Notes under the pieces: model-generated
What the model was told of the DNA's origin: nothing
Databases searched by the model: none
The model's input: only the letters and a program-made list of their open reading frames with translations
Made by a program: the position numbers and the translations under genes
Part shown: piece by piece, positions 9,326 to 17,230 of the stretch
How positions within the stretch are numbered: position 1 is the stretch's first letter
Layout of the letters: every line of letters starts with the position of its first letter
Assembly: GCF_001426705.1 (NCBI RefSeq)
Contig: NZ_LMFC01000003.1
Location: 393-64,392, forward strand
Direction: 5' to 3'
Length of the DNA: 64,000 nt
Origin: Cellulomonas sp. Root485
GTDB lineage: Bacteria; Actinomycetota; Actinomycetes; Actinomycetales; Cellulomonadaceae

Positions 9326-11118
9326 CCGACGCACGCACGGACTGGGAGAACAGGATCGGGCGCCGCTCCGACACCGCGGCCGCCGGGGAGATCCCGGTGC
9401 TCGCACCGCCGGCGGGGCTGTACGCCTCGCCGGGGGTCGGCCAGGTGACACTCCACTGGGAGCCCGTCGACGGTGCGGTCGGCTACCAGGTGGTCCGCGA
9501 CGGCACACCGCTCGACCACCAGGGTGGCGACGTCCTGGCGGTCCCGCACGGGCCGTACGCGGACACCACCGGCGAGCCCGGCGTCGTGTACCGGTACGCG
9601 GTGGCGACGGTCACGGACGTCGACGTCACCGGTCCCGCGGGGGACGAGGTCGTCGCGGCCTCGCTCCCGGCAGACGAGCCCGCCGAGGTCGAGGTCCTCG
9701 TGGACCTGGGCACCGTGGTCCGCGAGCTGCCCCGGCCATGGCGGCCGATGATCGGCTCGGAGCACCTCAGCCTCCTGCTGAGCGACGAGACGGTCGGCGG
9801 GCAGAGCATCTCCGCGGACCTCACGTCGGCGCTGCGGGCTGCGCACGACGAGCTCGGCGTCTCGACGGTCCGGGCGCACGCGATCCTGTGCGACGACCTG
9901 GGTGTCTACCGCGAGATCGACGGCGAGCCCGTGCACGACTTCACCGGTGTCGACGCCACGTACGACGCGCTGCTGGCCCTGGGTCTGCGGCCCGTCGTCG
10001 AGCTGTCGTACATGCCGCGCGACCTGGCCTCCGACCCCGACGTGACCGTGTTCGGGTACGGCGCGATCGTGTCCCCACCGAAGGACTGGGACCGCTGGGC
10101 CGCTCTGATCACCGACTTGGTCGGGCACCTGGTCCAGCGCTACGGGCTCGACGAGGTCCGGTCGCGGTGGTCGTTCGAGGTGTGGAACGAGCCCAACCTC
10201 GAGGTGTTCTGGTCCGGCACGCGCGACGAGTTCTGGCGGCTGTACGACGTGACCGTGAACGCCGTGCGGTCGGTCGACGACCAGCTGGTGGTCGGCGGTC
10301 CGTCGACCGCGGCGGCGGGCTGGGTGGACGGGCTCCTGGAGCACGTGGCCTCGTCCGGTGCACCGGTCGACTTCGTCTCGACGCACACCTACGGCAACGC
10401 GCCCCTGGACGTGCGGCCGACGCTCGCGCGGCACGGCCGACAGGACGCGCAGATCTGGTGGACCGAGTGGGGGGTGAGCCCCACGCACTTCGGCAACGCC
10501 AACGACGGCGTGTTCTCCGCGGCGTTCCTCGTCCGCGGCATGCGCTCGGCGGCCGGGCGCATCGACGCCCTGTCCTACTGGGTGGTCTCCGACCAGTTCG
10601 AGGAGCTCGGCCGCCCGCCGCGGCTCCTGCACGGCGGGTTCGGCCTGCGGACCGTCGGCGAGCTGCGCAAGCCCCGGTGGTGGGCGCTGTGGCTGCTGGA
10701 GCAGCTCGGTCGCGACGAGGTCGCGGCGACCGTGACCGGTGACGGCGCCGACAGCCTGGTCGAGGTGTGGGCGTCGCGCGACGACGACCGCGTCGCCATC
10801 GCGCTGTGGAACGGCACCCTGGACCAGTCGAAGGTCGACGGGTCCGCCGCCCTGGCCCGTACGGTGCACGTGGAGCTCGACGGACTGCCCGACGGGGAGT
10901 GGACCGTGCGGGAGTCACGGGTCGACGCCGAGCACTCGAACATCGCGGCCCTGTGGTCGTCGATGTCCGACGGAGCCGACTGGCCGACCGACGAGCAGTG
11001 GGCACGGCTGCGCGCCGCCGACCGCCTGGCCGTCACGGAGCGCCCGCTGGACGGCTCCGCCCTGGACCTCGGCCTGCCGAACCCGTCGATCGTGCTGGTC
11101 GAGCTGGTTCGCGTGTGA
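9322..11118 (+). CDS. Cytoplasmic GH39 glycosidase with N-terminal FN3-like domain
   Basis: Retaining glycosidase, probably beta-xylosidase or beta-glucosidase type, acting on imported oligosaccharide. There is no signal peptide. Residues about 30-110 form a fibronectin-III-like domain (VTLHWEPVDGAVGYQVVRDG). The TIM barrel follows, with the acid/base Glu in FEVWNEPNLEVFW and the nucleophile Glu in IWWTEWGVSP, the arrangement of family GH39; a beta-sandwich ends the protein. At 598 residues it is longer than simple GH39 xylosidases (about 500) because of the extra N-terminal domain. GTG start at 9322 overlaps the preceding stop; the stop overlaps the GH13 start. Confidence 0.85.
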   Translation: MTDARTDWENRIGRRSDTAAAGEIPVLAPPAGLYASPGVGQVTLHWEPVDGAVGYQVVRDGTPLDHQGGDVLAVPHGPYADTTGEPGVVYRYAVATVTDVDVTGPAGDEVVAASLPADEPAEVEVLVDLGTVVRELPRPWRPMIGSEHLSLLLSDETVGGQSISADLTSALRAAHDELGVSTVRAHAILCDDLGVYREIDGEPVHDFTGVDATYDALLALGLRPVVELSYMPRDLASDPDVTVFGYGAIVSPPKDWDRWAALITDLVGHLVQRYGLDEVRSRWSFEVWNEPNLEVFWSGTRDEFWRLYDVTVNAVRSVDDQLVVGGPSTAAAGWVDGLLEHVASSGAPVDFVSTHTYGNAPLDVRPTLARHGRQDAQIWWTEWGVSPTHFGNANDGVFSAAFLVRGMRSAAGRIDALSYWVVSDQFEELGRPPRLLHGGFGLRTVGELRKPRWWALWLLEQLGRDEVAATVTGDGADSLVEVWASRDDDRVAIALWNGTLDQSKVDGSAALARTVHVELDGLPDGEWTVRESRVDAEHSNIAALWSSMSDGADWPTDEQWARLRAADRLAVTERPLDGSALDLGLPNPSIVLVELVRV

Positions 11119-12590
11119 GGTCGTGGTGGCGCAGCGCCGTCGTCTACCAGGTGTACGTCCGGTCCTTCCTGGACGGGGACGGCGACGGCGTCGGTGACCT
11201 GGCGGGACTGACCGCCGGGCTCGACGCCGTCGCCCGCCTGGGCGTCGACGCGGTGTGGCTCACGCCCGTGTACCGCTCGCCGCAGGCCGACCACGGGTAC
11301 GACGTGGCGGACCACCGCGACATCGACCCGCTCTTCGGGGACCTCGCAGCGTTCGACCGGCTCCTCGTGGCGGCGCACCAGCGCGGGTTGCGGGTGCTCA
11401 TGGACCTGGTGCCGAACCACGTGTCCGACCAGCACCCGTGGTTCGTCGCCGCGAAGGCCGGCGGTCCTGAGCGCTCGCGGTTCCACGTCCGGCCCACGCC
11501 GACCCGGTGGCGCTCGATGTTCGGCGGCTCTGCCTGGTCGCCGCTGCCCGACGGTCCCTTCTACCTGCACCTGTTCGCACCCGAGCAGCCCGACCTGAAC
11601 TGGGCAGACCCGGTGGTGCAGGCAGACTTCGTCACGACCCTGCGGTTCTGGCTGGACCGCGGGGTCGACGGATTTCGCGTCGACGTCGCCGGCGGGCTGG
11701 CCAAGGACCCGGCGTACGGCGAGGTGCGTCGCGGCTCCGCGCACCCCCACTGGGACCGGTCGGAGGTGCACGACATCTACCGGTCGTGGCGGCACGTGCT
11801 GGGCGATGCGCCCGCGGTGGCTGAGGCCTGGGGACCGCCCGAGCGCACCGCGGCGTTCGCCCGCGCCGACGAGCTGGGCCAGGCGTTCGCGTTCGACATC
11901 CTGCGCACGCCCTGGTCCGCCGCGGCGCTGCGCCGGACCGTCGACGCCCAGCTCGCCGCGCACCGCGCGGTCGGCGCCCTGCCCGCGTGGGTGGCCGGCA
12001 ACCACGACATCGCCCGCGTCGCGACGCGGCTCGGCCCCGAGCGCGCGCTGGCCCTGCACCTGTTCCTGCTCGCCCTGCCCGGCGCGTTCTACCTGTACGC
12101 GGGCGACGAGCTGGGCCTGCCCGACGCCGACGTGCCCCCCGAGCAGTGGCAGGACCCGCAGTCGCTGCGGTCCGGCGGTCGGCTGCCCAACCGCGACGGC
12201 GCACGCGTGCCGCTGCCGTGGACCTCGGGACCAGGCGTCGGCTTCACGACGGGCACCCCGTGGCTGCCGATCCCCGCAACCTGGGGCGGGTATGCGCGGG
12301 ACGCCCAGGAGGCCAACCCGACGTCGACCTGGTCGGTGCTGCACCGGGCGCTCGCCGCACGGTCGGGCCTCTGGGCGTCCGACGACCTGACCTGGGAGGA
12401 CACCCGACCCGGGGTGCTCGCCGGCCGACGCGGCGACGCGCTCGTCGTGCTCAACACGTCGACCCGCCCGTGGCGGCTCCCCGCCCATGCGTCCGTGGTC
12501 GCGCGCAGCCGTCCGGACGCCGAGCCGACGATCGTCACCCCGTCGGAGTGCGTCTGGCTCGTGGACGGGCCGGTACCTTTCCGAGGGTGA
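11115..12590 (+). CDS. GH13 alpha-glucosidase-like enzyme
   Basis: Cytoplasmic family 13 retaining alpha-glycosidase, probably an oligo-alpha-glucosidase. The conserved regions are present in order: VVYQVYVRSF at the start, DLVPNHVS (region I), GVDGFRVDVA with the nucleophile Asp (region II), VAEAWG with the acid/base Glu (region III) and AGNHDIARVA (region IV), plus the subfamily motif NRDGARVPLPW. The GTG at 11115 was chosen because it overlaps the GH39 stop by four bases (GTGA) and begins directly with the first barrel strand. At 491 residues it is slightly short, the C-terminal beta domain being reduced. An alpha-specific enzyme beside a GH39 suggests a mixed-linkage substrate or a general clean-up role. 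Confidence 0.88.
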   Translation: MRSWWRSAVVYQVYVRSFLDGDGDGVGDLAGLTAGLDAVARLGVDAVWLTPVYRSPQADHGYDVADHRDIDPLFGDLAAFDRLLVAAHQRGLRVLMDLVPNHVSDQHPWFVAAKAGGPERSRFHVRPTPTRWRSMFGGSAWSPLPDGPFYLHLFAPEQPDLNWADPVVQADFVTTLRFWLDRGVDGFRVDVAGGLAKDPAYGEVRRGSAHPHWDRSEVHDIYRSWRHVLGDAPAVAEAWGPPERTAAFARADELGQAFAFDILRTPWSAAALRRTVDAQLAAHRAVGALPAWVAGNHDIARVATRLGPERALALHLFLLALPGAFYLYAGDELGLPDADVPPEQWQDPQSLRSGGRLPNRDGARVPLPWTSGPGVGFTTGTPWLPIPATWGGYARDAQEANPTSTWSVLHRALAARSGLWASDDLTWEDTRPGVLAGRRGDALVVLNTSTRPWRLPAHASVVARSRPDAEPTIVTPSECVWLVDGPVPFRG

Positions 12591-13300
12591 GACCACAGAC
12601 GGCCCTGGTCGCAGCGATGGCCGCCCTCGTGCTGGTGGGTTGCAGCCCCGACCCCGCTGCGCCCCCGCCGCCCGCATCCCCGTCGGCCACCCCGACCCCC
12701 ACCGCGGACCCGACGGACCCCACCCTGATCCGCACGACCGGCACACCGGTCACCTCCGGTGCCGTCACGCTCACCGCCTCTGTCCCTGGCCTGGCGGTGA
12801 CGGCCGACCCCGACGGGTCCGCCCGCGCCACGGTCCCGAGCGGTGTGCTCATCGCCGCGCCCGAGGGCCTGACTATCGCCGCCCTGACCGACGGCACCGC
12901 GGTCGTCCGCGACGGTGCCGGGGCGTTCGTCGCGGGCCTGACCACCGACCCGTGGGGCAGCGCGCTCGCCCAGGTGGGTCCGGAGGTCGTCCGGCTCGAT
13001 GCCGCCGCCGACCTCTGGTTCACCGCGGTCGCCGTCGAGAGCGCCGTCTGGGGTGAGGCCGAGGGCGGGCGCTCGCTCGCGGTCACGCCCAGCGCGTGGG
13101 CCCGCGCCCGCGGCCTGGCCGCACAGGAAGGGCTGTGGGCGCAGGTCGTCGCCCTGGCACCGGACGCCGACACCCCCGGCATGCAGGCGCAGCTCGAGTG
13201 CCACGAGCTCGGCGCCCCGGACAAGGCCACGTGGAACCTGGAGCCGTGGCGACCAGAGGTCGACGCCATCGAGATGATCCGCGAGCGCTGCAACCCCTGA
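12587..13300 (+). CDS. DUF2599 domain lipoprotein
   Basis: Predicted surface lipoprotein of unknown function. GTG start at 12587 overlaps the end of the GH13 gene. Residues 1-19 are a signal ending in the lipobox LVGC, followed by a Pro/Ala/Thr spacer to about residue 45, a beta-rich middle and a C-terminal DUF2599 domain (ESAVWGEAEGGRSLAVTPS, then QLECHELGAPDKATWNLEPW) with two Cys in the domain. Its place at the end of the sugar operon may be incidental, since DUF2599 proteins are not known for carbohydrate work. Length 237. Confidence 0.75.
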   Translation: MRPQTALVAAMAALVLVGCSPDPAAPPPPASPSATPTPTADPTDPTLIRTTGTPVTSGAVTLTASVPGLAVTADPDGSARATVPSGVLIAAPEGLTIAALTDGTAVVRDGAGAFVAGLTTDPWGSALAQVGPEVVRLDAAADLWFTAVAVESAVWGEAEGGRSLAVTPSAWARARGLAAQEGLWAQVVALAPDADTPGMQAQLECHELGAPDKATWNLEPWRPEVDAIEMIRERCNP

Positions 13301-13322
13301 GCGCGCCAGACTGACCCACGAC

Positions 13323-13341
13323 GAGGGGAAGCAGGCCCCTC
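13323..13341 (+). terminator. Short hairpin after the sugar operon
   Basis: GAGGGG-7 nt-CCCCTC forms a 6-bp GC stem 23 bp past the lipoprotein stop. There is no T-tract, as is common in high-GC actinobacteria. It may end the LacI-led operon before the next gene pair. Confidence 0.35.
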
Positions 13342-13401
13342 CCGGCACGGAGGCAGTGACATGTCAGGACCCTCGACCCCATCCCGCGCGACGCGGTCGA
13401 G

Positions 13402-13623
13402 ATGGGCCTCGACGTTCTGCCTGAACCCGCCCGGGCGAAGGTGGCCGCATTCGTCGGCGCCGTCGACGACCGCTACCGGTCGTTCACCATGGAGGACCCG
13501 TCGGGCCGGATGGGCGACGTCGCCGTGCGCGGCCTGACCGGCCGGGGATGGTGGTGGTTCCGGGTCCCGTCGACGGGGCCGATCGTCGAGGACCTGCGCA
13601 GCGACGTCGGGCCCCAATCATGA
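13402..13623 (+). CDS. Small hypothetical protein, start uncertain
   Basis: A 73-residue protein of no family I recognise (begins MGLDVLPEPARAKVAAFV; contains GWWWFRVPSTGP). Its stop overlaps the ATG of the pentapeptide-repeat gene (ATGA), so the two are translationally coupled. The start is doubtful: ATG 13402 has only a weak ribosome site, whereas ATG 13361 has a good GGAGG seven bases upstream but is in a different frame that soon stops. Bases 13363-13401 in the frame of this gene read VRTLDPIPRDAVE, which looks like genuine coding, so a one-base deletion near the start, natural or a sequence error, is possible. Confidence 0.55.
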   Translation: MGLDVLPEPARAKVAAFVGAVDDRYRSFTMEDPSGRMGDVAVRGLTGRGWWWFRVPSTGPIVEDLRSDVGPQS

Positions 13624-14198
13624 GCGTGTTCGGGCCCGGTTCCGACCTGCGGGGCGCCGACCTGTCCGGCGCCGATCTCTCGGGTGCCGACCTGTCCGGG
13701 GCCGATCTCCGCGGTGCGGACCTCGGGCACGCCTGGCTCGTCGACGCGGACCTGTCCGGGGCCGACCTGTCCGGGGCGTACCTCAAGAAGGCGCACCTCG
13801 ACCGGGTCCGCGCCCGGGGGGCCACGTTTCGCGGGTGCACGCTGATCAGGACGGACCTGACGGGCGCCGACCTCACCGGCGCCGACCTGTCGCGCTCGTT
13901 CCTGGTGAAGACGTGGCTCGACGGCGCCGACCTCCGCTCGGCGGACCTGACCGAGGCGGACCTCTACCTCGTCTTCGCCGCCGGTTCGACGTGGGGCGAC
14001 AACCGGGTCGCGGGGGCAGCCGGCACGCTCGTCGACGTCGAGGACGGCGTCCGCGTCGACGGTCTGACGCAGAGCGTCGGCCGGCTCCTCGAGGCCTGGG
14101 TGCCCGCCGGTTCCCGGGTCACCGCGCACACCTCGGGGGCCGACCTGCCGCCGGAACCTGTCTGGCGGTGCGCACAGGACATCGACGCAGGGTCATGA
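13620..14198 (+). CDS. Pentapeptide-repeat protein
   Basis: 192-residue right-handed quadrilateral beta-helix protein. From about residue 8 it is built of A(D/N)LxG-type repeats (LRGADLSGADLSGADLSGAD and so on) in two blocks, residues about 10-55 and 75-115, followed by a non-repeat C-terminal region with DNRVAGAAGTLVDVEDG. Some members of this superfamily mimic DNA and protect gyrase, but nothing here identifies a target. It overlaps the upstream small gene by four bases. Its stop codon lies inside a 32-bp perfect palindrome. Confidence 0.88.
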   Translation: MSVFGPGSDLRGADLSGADLSGADLSGADLRGADLGHAWLVDADLSGADLSGAYLKKAHLDRVRARGATFRGCTLIRTDLTGADLTGADLSRSFLVKTWLDGADLRSADLTEADLYLVFAAGSTWGDNRVAGAAGTLVDVEDGVRVDGLTQSVGRLLEAWVPAGSRVTAHTSGADLPPEPVWRCAQDIDAGS

Positions 14199-14211
14199 CC
14201 CTGCGTCGATG
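14180..14211. terminator. Perfect 32-bp palindrome, likely bidirectional terminator
   Basis: Bases 14180-14211 are a perfect inverted repeat (arms of 16 bp, centre TCATGA). The stop codon of the pentapeptide gene is at the centre. The palindrome lies between that gene and the convergent acyl-CoA dehydrogenase, 13 bp from the latter's stop, so it can form a hairpin in either transcript. Confidence 0.7.
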
Positions 14212-14223
14212 CCGTGCGCGCGG

Positions 14224-16296
14224 TCAGCGCTTGTGCTTCTCCGGGACGGGGGCGTCACCCGAGGCACGCTGCGACCGGTAGTAGGCGCGGGCCTCGTCCT
14301 GCCGCTCCTGCTCGGCGCCGGACGCGATCGGTGCGCGCAGGTGCGCCTGCTCGTAGCCGAACGCGTCGACCAGCGACTGCGCGTGCGGGCGCAGGCGGGC
14401 CAGCAGCCGGTCGAGGTACGACGTCACCGTGCGGGCGCGACCAGCGGACAGGCGGCCGTTGAGCAGGTACCAGGTGAGGTTCCGCTCGATGACCGTGAGC
14501 CCGAACAGGTCCCGTACCCACGTGAGGATCTGGCGGGTGCCGGGGTCGGTGACACGCTCCAGCGCCGCCGTGAACGACTCCCACTGGACCAGCTCGGCGT
14601 GCGCGCGGGCGGCCTGCACGAGCTCGTGCTGGTGCGCGTTGAACAGGGCAGCCGCCGTCGCCGGGTCGGCCTTCTGGGCGGGACGCAGGGCCTGCGCGAT
14701 CTCCGCGACCATCGTCTCGACGCGGTCCACCAGCAGCTCGCGCTGGGTCGCCGTCTCGCGCAGCTGGCCGGCCGAGCGGCGCGGGTCGCCGACGTCGGCG
14801 ATGGTCTGCACGGCCCGGTGCAGGGGCGTGCGGTAGCGGGCGGCGTCGGACGCGCGCTCGGCCACCATGCGGGCGACCTTCGTCGCGTCGAGGTGCTTGA
14901 AGCTCTTGGAGTAGTCGGTGAGCAGGCGCTTGCCGACCAGCTGCAGCAGGACGGTGTTGTCGCCCTCGAACGTCGCGTACACGTCCATGTCGGCGCGCAG
15001 CCCTGTGATCCGGTTCTCGGCGAGGAACCCGGCCCCGCCGCACGCCTCACGGGCGACCTGGAGCGTGTTCAGCGCGTGCCAGGTCGACGCCGGCTTGAGC
15101 GCCGCGGCGAGCGTCTCGAGGTCCTCGCGCGTCTCCGGGGTGTCGTTGCGGCCGGAGAACACGTCGTCGAACGCGGCGAGCAGGTCCTCGTGCGCGAACC
15201 CGGCGGCGTACGTCTCGGCGAGCAGCGGGAGCAGGCGGCGCTGGTGCTCGGCGTAGTCGAGGATGACGACCTCGTCCGTGGGCGACGCCCCGTTGAACTG
15301 CCGGCGCTGGTTGCCGTAGGTGATCGCGATGGTCAGGCCGATGCGGGCGGCCGTGACCGCGGCACCGTCGAGAGAGACGCGGCCCTGCACCAGCGTGCCG
15401 AGCATCGTGAAGAAGCGACGGCCCGGGCTCGCGATCGGCGACGAGTACGTGCCGTCCTCGTCGACGTCGCCGTACCGGTTCAGCAGGTTGGTACGCGGGA
15501 CCCGGACCTGGTCGAACCAGAGCCGGCCGTTGTCGATGCCGTTCAGACCGCCCTTGAGCCCGTCGTCCTCACCGCCGACGCCCGGGAGGAACTCCATGGT
15601 GTCCTCGTCGCGGATCGGGACGTAGAACGCGTGCACACCGTGGTCGGTGCCTGCCGTGATCAGTCGCGCGAAGACGGTGGCCGCCGTGCCGTGCACACCG
15701 GCGTTGCCGAGGTAGTCCTTCCATGCCGCGCGGAACGGCGTGTGGATGACGAACTCCTGCGTCGCGGGGTCGTACGTGGCGGTGGTGCCGATGGCGGCGA
15801 CGTCCGAGCCGTGGCCGGTCTCCGTCATCGCGAAGGCGCCCGGGACCTTGACAGACAGCGCGTCGGCCAGGAACTCGTCGTGGTTGCGCTCGGTGCCCAG
15901 GTGGTAGATCGCGGACGCGAACAGCCCCCACTGCACGCCCGACTTGATCTGCAGCGACGGGTCCGCGTGCGTCAGCTCCTCGAACCGGGCCAGGAAGCCG
16001 CCGTGGTCCTCGGCGCCGCCGAACCGCTCCGGGAACGACCGGTGCACGTCGCCCTCGGCGGCGAGCAGGCGGAGCTGGCCGATGACGCGCTCGCGGTGGT
16101 CGGCCAGCGACTGGCCCTCGATCCGGTGGAACCGCTCGTCGGCCATGAGCTTGCGGGCGGCCAGGCGCAGCTCGGGGTAGTGGCCCAGGAGGACCTGCTG
16201 GAGGTGCGCGATGTCGACGTTGGTGACGTCGGCGTCGAGGCGGGGGTCGCCGGCCTCGGGGGTCTCGACGGTGGGGCGGGCGCTGGTGGTGGTCAT
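14224..16296 (-). CDS. Acyl-CoA dehydrogenase/oxidase (FadE5-like)
   Basis: FAD enzyme introducing the first double bond in fatty acyl-CoA beta-oxidation. At 690 residues it is of the long type with extra C-terminal helices found in acyl-CoA oxidases and in large actinobacterial acyl-CoA dehydrogenases. Visible landmarks are FAMTETGHGSD (flavin and substrate binding), VQGRVSLDGAAV, REACGGAGFLAENRI and the segment YATFEGDNTVLLQL, whose Glu is the likely catalytic base. It overlaps the TetR regulator gene at its start (ATG 16296, TetR stop 16293). Together with the thiolase, FabG-like and MaoC genes opposite it makes a compact fatty-acid module resembling the mycobacterial fadE5 neighbourhood. 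Confidence 0.88.
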   Translation of the reverse strand: MTTTSARPTVETPEAGDPRLDADVTNVDIAHLQQVLLGHYPELRLAARKLMADERFHRIEGQSLADHRERVIGQLRLLAAEGDVHRSFPERFGGAEDHGGFLARFEELTHADPSLQIKSGVQWGLFASAIYHLGTERNHDEFLADALSVKVPGAFAMTETGHGSDVAAIGTTATYDPATQEFVIHTPFRAAWKDYLGNAGVHGTAATVFARLITAGTDHGVHAFYVPIRDEDTMEFLPGVGGEDDGLKGGLNGIDNGRLWFDQVRVPRTNLLNRYGDVDEDGTYSSPIASPGRRFFTMLGTLVQGRVSLDGAAVTAARIGLTIAITYGNQRRQFNGASPTDEVVILDYAEHQRRLLPLLAETYAAGFAHEDLLAAFDDVFSGRNDTPETREDLETLAAALKPASTWHALNTLQVAREACGGAGFLAENRITGLRADMDVYATFEGDNTVLLQLVGKRLLTDYSKSFKHLDATKVARMVAERASDAARYRTPLHRAVQTIADVGDPRRSAGQLRETATQRELLVDRVETMVAEIAQALRPAQKADPATAAALFNAHQHELVQAARAHAELVQWESFTAALERVTDPGTRQILTWVRDLFGLTVIERNLTWYLLNGRLSAGRARTVTSYLDRLLARLRPHAQSLVDAFGYEQAHLRAPIASGAEQERQDEARAYYRSQRASGDAPVPEKHKR

Positions 16297-17126
16297 CGAG
16301 ACTCCTCGTGGGTCGTGCGGTTGCGGTCACGGGCCAGGAGCCCGACGGGTCCGGCCCAGAGCCATGCGGCGACCTGGGCGGTGAGCTCTTCACGATCGGG
16401 GCTGGCGGGCTCGTCGCGGTGGGCCAGCCACCACTCGCCGGAGCCGCGGACGAAGCCGACGGCGCCGGCGGCCCAGGACTCGGCCAGGGCGACGCGGGAG
16501 GCCAGCGCGGCGTCGTCCTCCTCGGACGCCTCGGGCCTGCGTGCGGTGCGCCGACCGTCGTGCTCCTCGGTCAGCCCACGGGCGAACGGGGCAGCGACCA
16601 GCGCGGTGACCGAGTCCAGGAAGTGCCCGAGCGGTCCACCCGACTCCACCGAGCCGTTCCGCGTCACGAACGCGTACACGTTCGGCGACGACTCGATCAT
16701 CTCGAGGTACACCGCGACCATCGCCCGCAGGCCGTCGCGGGGGGTCGGCGCGATCCGCAGGACCCCTTCGAGCGCCCCCTGGATCTGCAGCACGACCGCC
16801 TCGGCGACGGCGATCTGCAGACCGGTCTTGTCCGCGAAGTACCGGTAGACGATCGACTTGGAGGTGCCCGCGGCGGCCGCGATCTCCTCCATCGACACGT
16901 CGGGGCCCTTGTGGTGGACGGTCCGGCGCGCGATGCGCACCAGCTCGGCGCGGCGGGCCTCGCGGTGGTCGGCCCAGCGGGTGGACCGGCCGTCGGCCGC
17001 GAAGGCATCGTCGACGGGGCGCCTCGTCGAGGGGGGCGTCGGAAGGGCCGGTCGCGCACGACCGGCCTCGGAGTTCAGAAGGGTGAGGGCCGTCGCCTTC
17101 GACGGACCCGGTGTGACAGGGCTCAC
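16293..17126 (-). CDS. TetR-family regulator
   Basis: Repressor probably controlling both the acyl-CoA dehydrogenase it precedes and the divergent thiolase operon. The helix-turn-helix is SMEEIAAAAGTSKSIVYRYF; the remainder is the all-helical ligand domain. The GTG at 17126 is preceded at seven bases by TACCTT, a fitting -10 for a leaderless mRNA, and no ribosome site is visible; downstream starts would shorten the roughly 70-residue basic tail before the HTH. An imperfect palindrome in the 104-bp divergent gap is the likely operator. Fatty acyl-CoA is a plausible effector by context only. Confidence 0.85.
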   Translation of the reverse strand: MSPVTPGPSKATALTLLNSEAGRARPALPTPPSTRRPVDDAFAADGRSTRWADHREARRAELVRIARRTVHHKGPDVSMEEIAAAAGTSKSIVYRYFADKTGLQIAVAEAVVLQIQGALEGVLRIAPTPRDGLRAMVAVYLEMIESSPNVYAFVTRNGSVESGGPLGHFLDSVTALVAAPFARGLTEEHDGRRTARRPEASEEDDAALASRVALAESWAAGAVGFVRGSGEWWLAHRDEPASPDREELTAQVAAWLWAGPVGLLARDRNRTTHEESR

Positions 17127-17130
17127 GAGA

Positions 17131-17159
17131 CCGAAGGTATCAGGTACTGTGGGTTTCGG
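17131..17159. promoter_or_regulatory. Probable TetR operator over divergent promoters
   Basis: CCGAA-N5-CAG-GTA-CTG-N5-TTCGG is a dyad of 29 bp between the TetR gene and the thiolase. It covers the minus-strand -10 (TACCTT) and a plus-strand -10-like TACTGT (17145-17150), so one bound repressor could shut both directions. Confidence 0.45.
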
Positions 17160-17230
17160 ACACCACGTCATCATCATCGAGCCTCCGTGCTCGGTCCCCG
17201 CTCAGCGACGAAGCGAGAGGAACGCGCCCC

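Noticed and set aside
13361..13537. Alternative small ORF from ATG 13361
   Set aside because: Good ribosome site but a Ser/Arg/Thr-rich product that stops early; the other frame has better coding character and the ATGA link to the next gene.
14209..16848. 879-codon plus-strand frame opposite the acyl-CoA dehydrogenase and TetR genes
   Set aside because: Low-complexity Arg/Val/Gly product with no domain; the opposite strand has two clear genes.
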